From assembly GCA_026419785.1 (NCBI GenBank), contig JAODTK010005904.1, positions 79,829 through 143,828 on the forward strand: DNA of 64,000 bases. The letters are read 5' to 3'. Below the pieces are notes generated by a model, which was not told the DNA's origin, made no database searches, and saw only the letters and a program-made list of their open reading frames with translations. Shown in pieces: positions 59,385-64,000 of this stretch; position 1 is the first letter of the stretch; every line of letters starts with the position of its first letter. The stretch comes from Sclerodactyla briareus (taxonomy: Eukaryota > Echinodermata > Holothuroidea > Dendrochirotida > Sclerodactylidae). The position numbers and the translations under genes are program-made.

Positions 59385-59392
59385 ATCACAGT

Positions 59393-61660
59393 CCTTGCCC
59401 TGGTGTACTAAAAAAATTGCAAAGAGTACAGATAGCACACACTTCGGGCAGTGAAACTGTGCATACCAACAGAACATCATGTTGAGTCCGATGTTTGTGC
59501 CTTCTTTTTGAAGAGAAAAAAACTCCAAAACAGATGTACGAAAGATCACATTATTAAAAGGTGAATTACAAAGTTTCATGTAAATATTCCTTGTTTGTGT
59601 TCGTAGGAGGCCCAGACGCTGCGTTCTGGAACCTTGTACAGGCGTGTATAAGGTCGGGCAATGACGTTAACATGAGGTTTGTGGAACTTACCGTAATATC
59701 GTTCAAACCCTCATTTGACCGCAACAGTCCTATACCTAGCCACACTACAATTCGTAGCCTAAAGCTGGGTAGCCTACTCGAAAATCGGCAAATTGTTTTC
59801 AGTCTTCTGATTGTTTCCATCGTTCTACATTAGTCAATCGCAATTTTTCAGTTGAAATTGAATATCTTATTGTACATGTTATATTACTTCCTGAGAAAAA
59901 CGGCTGAATTAGTGACTGGTCCGATTCCAGTTCCCAAATGCGCAAATGAGGAGGCGGGGTTCAAATAAAATTACTTATTTTGTTATTCTTCACAAGTTTT
60001 CTGAATTTTTACCGGATATGGCGCGTTTAGGTATCATTTTGAGCGGAGGAGGGTGATTCCAATGGTCATATTGTCATTAAGATCGGAGTCATACGAAGGA
60101 AATTATGGCCGTCAGGTGCAGGTGCGCAACTGAGGATGCGCCCATGCTAGAATGGAATGGTCGAATGACTAGGCTTAGCATAAAGTTAGGTGTAAAACAG
60201 CACTGATGATTTGGAAGTGATGGAAAGTCATATCATAAATTAGCAGTAATAATCAAAGATTTAACAATAGATAATGAAATAGTATGCTGGGTATTTCACT
60301 TCTTTCGTGGACGCAAATCTATGAATTTCATATCTTGCCTAGGCCTACCCTAGTAGTGACGATAGGGCATAATCTATGCAAGTTCTAACTTAAGACCTGC
60401 CAGTGCCAGGCCTAATCTCACGTTACACTCAGTGAGTGACTCAGTACACATTCTGCTTTAGGCTAGGCAAGCGCTTCATCCACCTCACGATTGCCGTCTT
60501 TAATCAGGCCCAAATGCCCCTACTCTGAAAGTTCATAGTACAAATAGAAATTACTTTTTCTAAACAACATTAATTCTGGAGATTAAAACGATTGGGATGC
60601 GTGTCTTCTAAGAAATGTGGAAAAGCTAATATGGCTGTTTCTTTGACAGGACGGGAGACCAGATCGGCGATTGTTGAGTGTTGACATTTGGCAGTTGCCA
60701 GACAGATTTTTTTCTCATAATCACTAATATTTCTAATCAAAGGAAACTTCCACTAAGTGATAGAAAGGAATGAAACCTTAAAAATGTTTCACTTTCGTCA
60801 TGAATCATAATTCATCATAATAATATCAGCAATTATACGAGTGAAGGTTCAGGTCACTGAGCAAAGCCTAAAAAGTTTATAAGAATCTAACATAATTCAG
60901 TCGACCACAATCAGCTAAAGACAGCGGCACACCTGTCCTAGATCATAGAAAAATAAATAATAAACAAGAGCCCGAGCGAGTAGTATAATTCCTTGCATTT
61001 CCTGATTGGAAGGCTGTCGTTATATCCCGCGACACTGAGAATTGGGGTATTATGGTTTTGGGAGTGGAGCCGCCGTCTCCGCCGCCACCGCCGCCGTCTC
61101 TGCCGCTGCCAGAAACTCTAGCCGTTAGCGCAATAACAAGCTGAAACTGGTAGACATGTCCCCGTCGTGAAATCACGGATGAGTTCGAAAGGGCATCACT
61201 GAGGGTCTGGCGCCCTCTATTTTGCAGGGTTTAAACGAACATACTGAGTTTACCCGATTTACACAAAACTTGGTGGGTGGGGACCAAAACGTTGGTCCCG
61301 AATAACTTTTTTTTAAGTTTGGCATATTTGAACAAAACTTGGGAAATGTGCATGGACTAAGTTGGACCTGAACAACGGGGAAGGGCATTCAAAGCACTGG
61401 AGGTCAAATGGATTAGCAAAGTGTCATTTCAATAGGAGTCTTCACACTCGATGCGAAACGATCGATCGATAATTTATCGAATTTTTATAAAGTTTGAAAT
61501 ATTATCGCATCAACCACATATCTCCTGCCTTTGCATGATACAGGTATTGTTGGACACGGCGAAGCAACACGCCGGCCCTCCCGTGCCCTCAGTCCGGAGC
61601 TCTACCGACTGATATAGCTCTTTTTCGGAAGTTGCAGCATTAAAGGACGAACAATAATCA
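59393..61660. other. No gene recognised
   Basis: AT-rich intergenic sequence with a GCC/CCG trinucleotide tract at 61,068-61,105. One splice-flanked open block near 59,611-59,656 is too short to assign. Confidence 0.4.
61068..61105. repeat. GCC-rich trinucleotide microsatellite
   Basis: An interrupted gccgccgtctccgccgccac tract. Confidence 0.7.
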
Positions 61661-61679
61661 CACAGCTTTGTAGTCTGGT

Positions 61680-61885
61680 GATGCTGTGAAAGGAAAATCT
61701 ACCTCAGTGGCACGCAGTTCAAATAGAGCGTCGAATACCATCTGGAGGTCGCGGGGTTCGAAGCCCGGTCGGGTCCATACCATGAATGTTAAAATGGTTA
61801 CCGTCGCCTCCCCACTTTGCATCGGCGCTCAGCACGGAAGTGCAATGGGAGTAAGGACAAACGAGGGTTAGGCAATCTGCAAGGT
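61680..61885 (+). repeat. tRNA-derived SINE-like repeat
   Basis: GGTCGCGGGGTTCGAAGCCCGG at 61,748-61,770 has the form of a tRNA T-arm (B box GGTTCGAANCC with one extra G). A worn acctcagtggc text upstream fits an A box. The downstream unrelated body suggests a SINE, not a tRNA gene. No intact cloverleaf is present. Confidence 0.5.
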
Positions 61886-61929
61886 GGCCGGTCATGTAGG
61901 GACTGTATGATAGGAAACAGGACGTGTCG

Positions 61930-62125
61930 CCCCATTTCAATTTGGCCCCATTACGATTTCGCCCCTACAAGTTCGCCCACACAAGTTCGCCCCCCCCCCC
62001 CCCCCCCCTTCATTTCCAATGCGCCCCATTACAATTTCGCCCCATACAAGTTAGCCCCACAAAGTTCGCCCTATATGCGAGTTCGCCCCGCACACTTTCG
62101 CACCATCACAAGTTCGCCCACCAAA
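61930..62125 (+). repeat. TTCGCCCC minisatellite, about 12 degenerate units
   Basis: Units of about 14-16 bp such as 'ttcgccccattacaat' and 'ttcgcccacacaag' recur, with a poly-C tract at 61,989-62,009. Confidence 0.85.
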
Positions 62126-62159
62126 ATTCAATATTCTCTTATGTAGAGACAGATCATTG

Positions 62160-64000
62160 CTAAGTTTTTGAGGGTTTGATGAAGTAGCCAACAAACCCCA
62201 TTCATTCAGTATAGTATTCACATCGAATCTACTTAATACTATAGAACTTGCTTGGGTCTTTTACTCAGTTACTGATAACATCCTTTACCCTTTTTTACTT
62301 AAAAAGAACATCATCCTCAAGTTTCAAATTAGGTCATTAATGATAAACATTTGGGGTTAATCCATATTCATTCTTTCATATTGCATAGATAGAAAGATAC
62401 TTTAGTTCTTTTAACTGCTCATTCAATCCGTTAGATCACCTTCTTTAATTTATTAGTGATAATCAAATGGAATATCATTGATAAATGGTGTCTCATCAGC
62501 ATCATCTTCCAAAGCGGGATTTTCTCCCTCCTATATCACCAATGGAATGTATACATTTGTATTTAAAAGTAATATTGTATTTAAATAAAACGGCAACGCA
62601 ATACGGTTCACCAAATTGAACATCACAGAAAATTTAAGTAATGCATGGGTGTGAAGGTATAGACATCTGTTGAGATCACGAACAACCCCAGCACAATTGA
62701 TCAAAACCAAATGTTACCGGTTAGATTTCCAAATTTAGGTGTAGATGATGTCAATAAAATACCCGGTTTTTAAAACGACTAGGCTTTTAACATTGATTAG
62801 TATCTGAAGACGAAGAAAACAGAACGATTGTCCACAATCTTGGTAGATGCAATTGTAAAAAAAAGATAAGTGTTAAAATAGAAGGCCAATGAGATTTATT
62901 CCCTGGACGATTTGCAGCATAGGGTATCACCTGCTATAGCGATATGGTGCCCGAGAAGACACTCAAAAATATGGCCCGTATCAGGCATTTTGTTAATGGA
63001 AAATACATTGAAATTGAGAGGTGAAGTGCAGATAAAGATACCTCAGCAACCGATGGTAAAGATAAAGCTATTGCCGATGCCTACTTATGGGAGACGATTT
63101 ACATTCCTCGGAAATTGAATGCGGGACAAAATCATATGACCGATTATCAGGCTTGGGCCTCAATGACCGTCTGAGTCTGAATAAACATTTAATGATTATG
63201 GTCGTGTTGTTATTAAAAGCACAGACACAGGCGCTAATTATAAAATAAGTGGAATAAGTTTAGAATACGAAGGTTTACTAATGCAAAGCTAGCTAGAATG
63301 ATTACAAACCAGTATCAAAACAAAACTGCTGTAACTTTATGACAGAGTTTGAGACACAGAACAATTTACATTAAAAAAAAGGATAACAATTGGAATATTA
63401 ATCCTTTGAACACACCAGAAAAAAAGCATGAAGGGGTTATACTCATGTTATTCTGAGTACCCCTATGAAGGTTCCTAAATACGCTAGAGACACGAGTAAA
63501 GTAAATTTTACAATCAAAAAATTAATAAAGTAACCATTACTATCGAAGGGCACATTCCGAATCAGTTGTATGCGCAAGGCATGCAAAGATATCAACCCAT
63601 TGGGATGATTGAAATTGTAAAACCATTTGCAGGCATAGGCATTTTTAAAGAACTGAACCTTTGGGATGTAACTCTGTCGGATTATTGAAAGATAAATACG
63701 CTCTTGGTTAGACATGAGAGCAGTGACTGATAATACCAAAAATAACGGTATTGGTAGGAGAATAGAAAAGGTTTCTGAAGGTATTACATCAATGAAAAAA
63801 GATGCAGAAGCAGATGGAATTCTTTAATGTTGTATTATGTGTCATGGATGCAAAGCTAAATATTAAGAATGGTAGATTTAGTTCAGCCCATTTAAAATTA
63901 AAACTAAATCACTCTAAGGACCATCCTTACGAGGATTTTTTCAAGCCCGTCACACTTAAAATGGGGCAAACTAGAGTAGGGGGAATTGCAATGGGGGCGA
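62160..64000 (+). mobile_element. Fossil of a virus-like (capsid-bearing, Polinton/adintovirus-like) element, cut by window end
   Basis: The region is AT-rich with plus-strand coding-like pieces between about 62,900 and 63,960. Pieces such as the one at 63,530-63,650 resemble structural-protein ORFs I associate with Polinton/adintovirus-type elements. The copy is broken in several places and looks old. Family assignment is from memory and weak. Confidence 0.35.
63960..64000 (-). repeat. Inverted copy of the TTCGCCCC motif at the window end
   Basis: The reverse complement (tcgcccccattgcaattccc, then ttgcccca) matches the units at 61,930-62,125, in opposite orientation. Confidence 0.5.

Noticed and set aside
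59611-59656. Short splice-flanked block GPDAAFWNLVQACIR
   Set aside because: It is too short and isolated to distinguish from chance.
61748-61770. tRNA gene
   Set aside because: A T-arm-like sequence is present, but no anticodon arm or acceptor stem closes around it. SINE-like is the better call.
1-64000. CRISPR arrays, operons, bacterial promoters or terminators
   Set aside because: The window is animal nuclear DNA with introns. The regularly spaced repeats are minisatellites and satellites without spacers.

Overview
This is a window of an animal nuclear genome, most likely a marine invertebrate deuterostome (echinoderm, hemichordate or lancelet grade). The evidence is intron-rich host genes with GT/AG splice sites, several LINE families, and abundant poly-G/poly-C tracts. 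The exact organism cannot be read from the sequence. Most of the six-frame open frames here are noise. The real coding content is two split host genes plus transposon genes. LAYOUT: (1) 1-22,833, plus strand: a glucose-6-phosphate 1-epimerase (aldose 1-epimerase family) gene of at least eight exons. Its first recognised intron holds a 5.85-kb GC-rich DIRS-type element (2,449-8,303) with inverted ends and an internal complementary region. (2) 22,834-31,900: an intergenic stretch with dispersed repeats, a minus-strand CR1-like LINE (about 27,660-28,880) and a 27-bp minisatellite. (3) 31,905-42,159, minus strand: a BTBD1/BTBD2-like gene (BTB, BACK and PHR domains) in five recognised exons, with a 35-bp minisatellite in one intron. 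The two host genes converge. (4) 42,160-55,560: repeats, then one LINE fragment (44,404-45,060) and a second LINE (45,100-46,126 continuing at 54,743-55,560). The second LINE is split inside its reverse transcriptase by an 8,616-bp DNA transposon (46,127-54,742). That transposon has inverted ends, a TTA target duplication, a degraded minus-strand transposase-like gene (possibly Academ) and a 2.7-kb satellite array of about 168-bp units. (5) 55,560-61,660: one clear non-autonomous hAT element (57,505-58,990, 8-bp target duplication) nested in a probable older hAT (55,773-59,384). (6) 61,680-64,000: a tRNA-like SINE, a TTCGCCCC minisatellite, and AT-rich fossil coding pieces of a virus-like (capsid-bearing, Polinton/adintovirus-like) element, with an inverted copy of the minisatellite motif at the window end. 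A GENERAL CAUTION: recognisable exons of both host genes carry one- and two-base insertions and deletions that break the frame, while splice sites and flanking codons stay conserved. The simplest explanation is an incompletely polished long-read consensus, so missing ORFs in this window should not be taken as proof of gene death. The host genes have no functional link visible here. The epimerase acts on hexose phosphates in the cytosol. The BTB protein is expected to be a CUL3-type adaptor.
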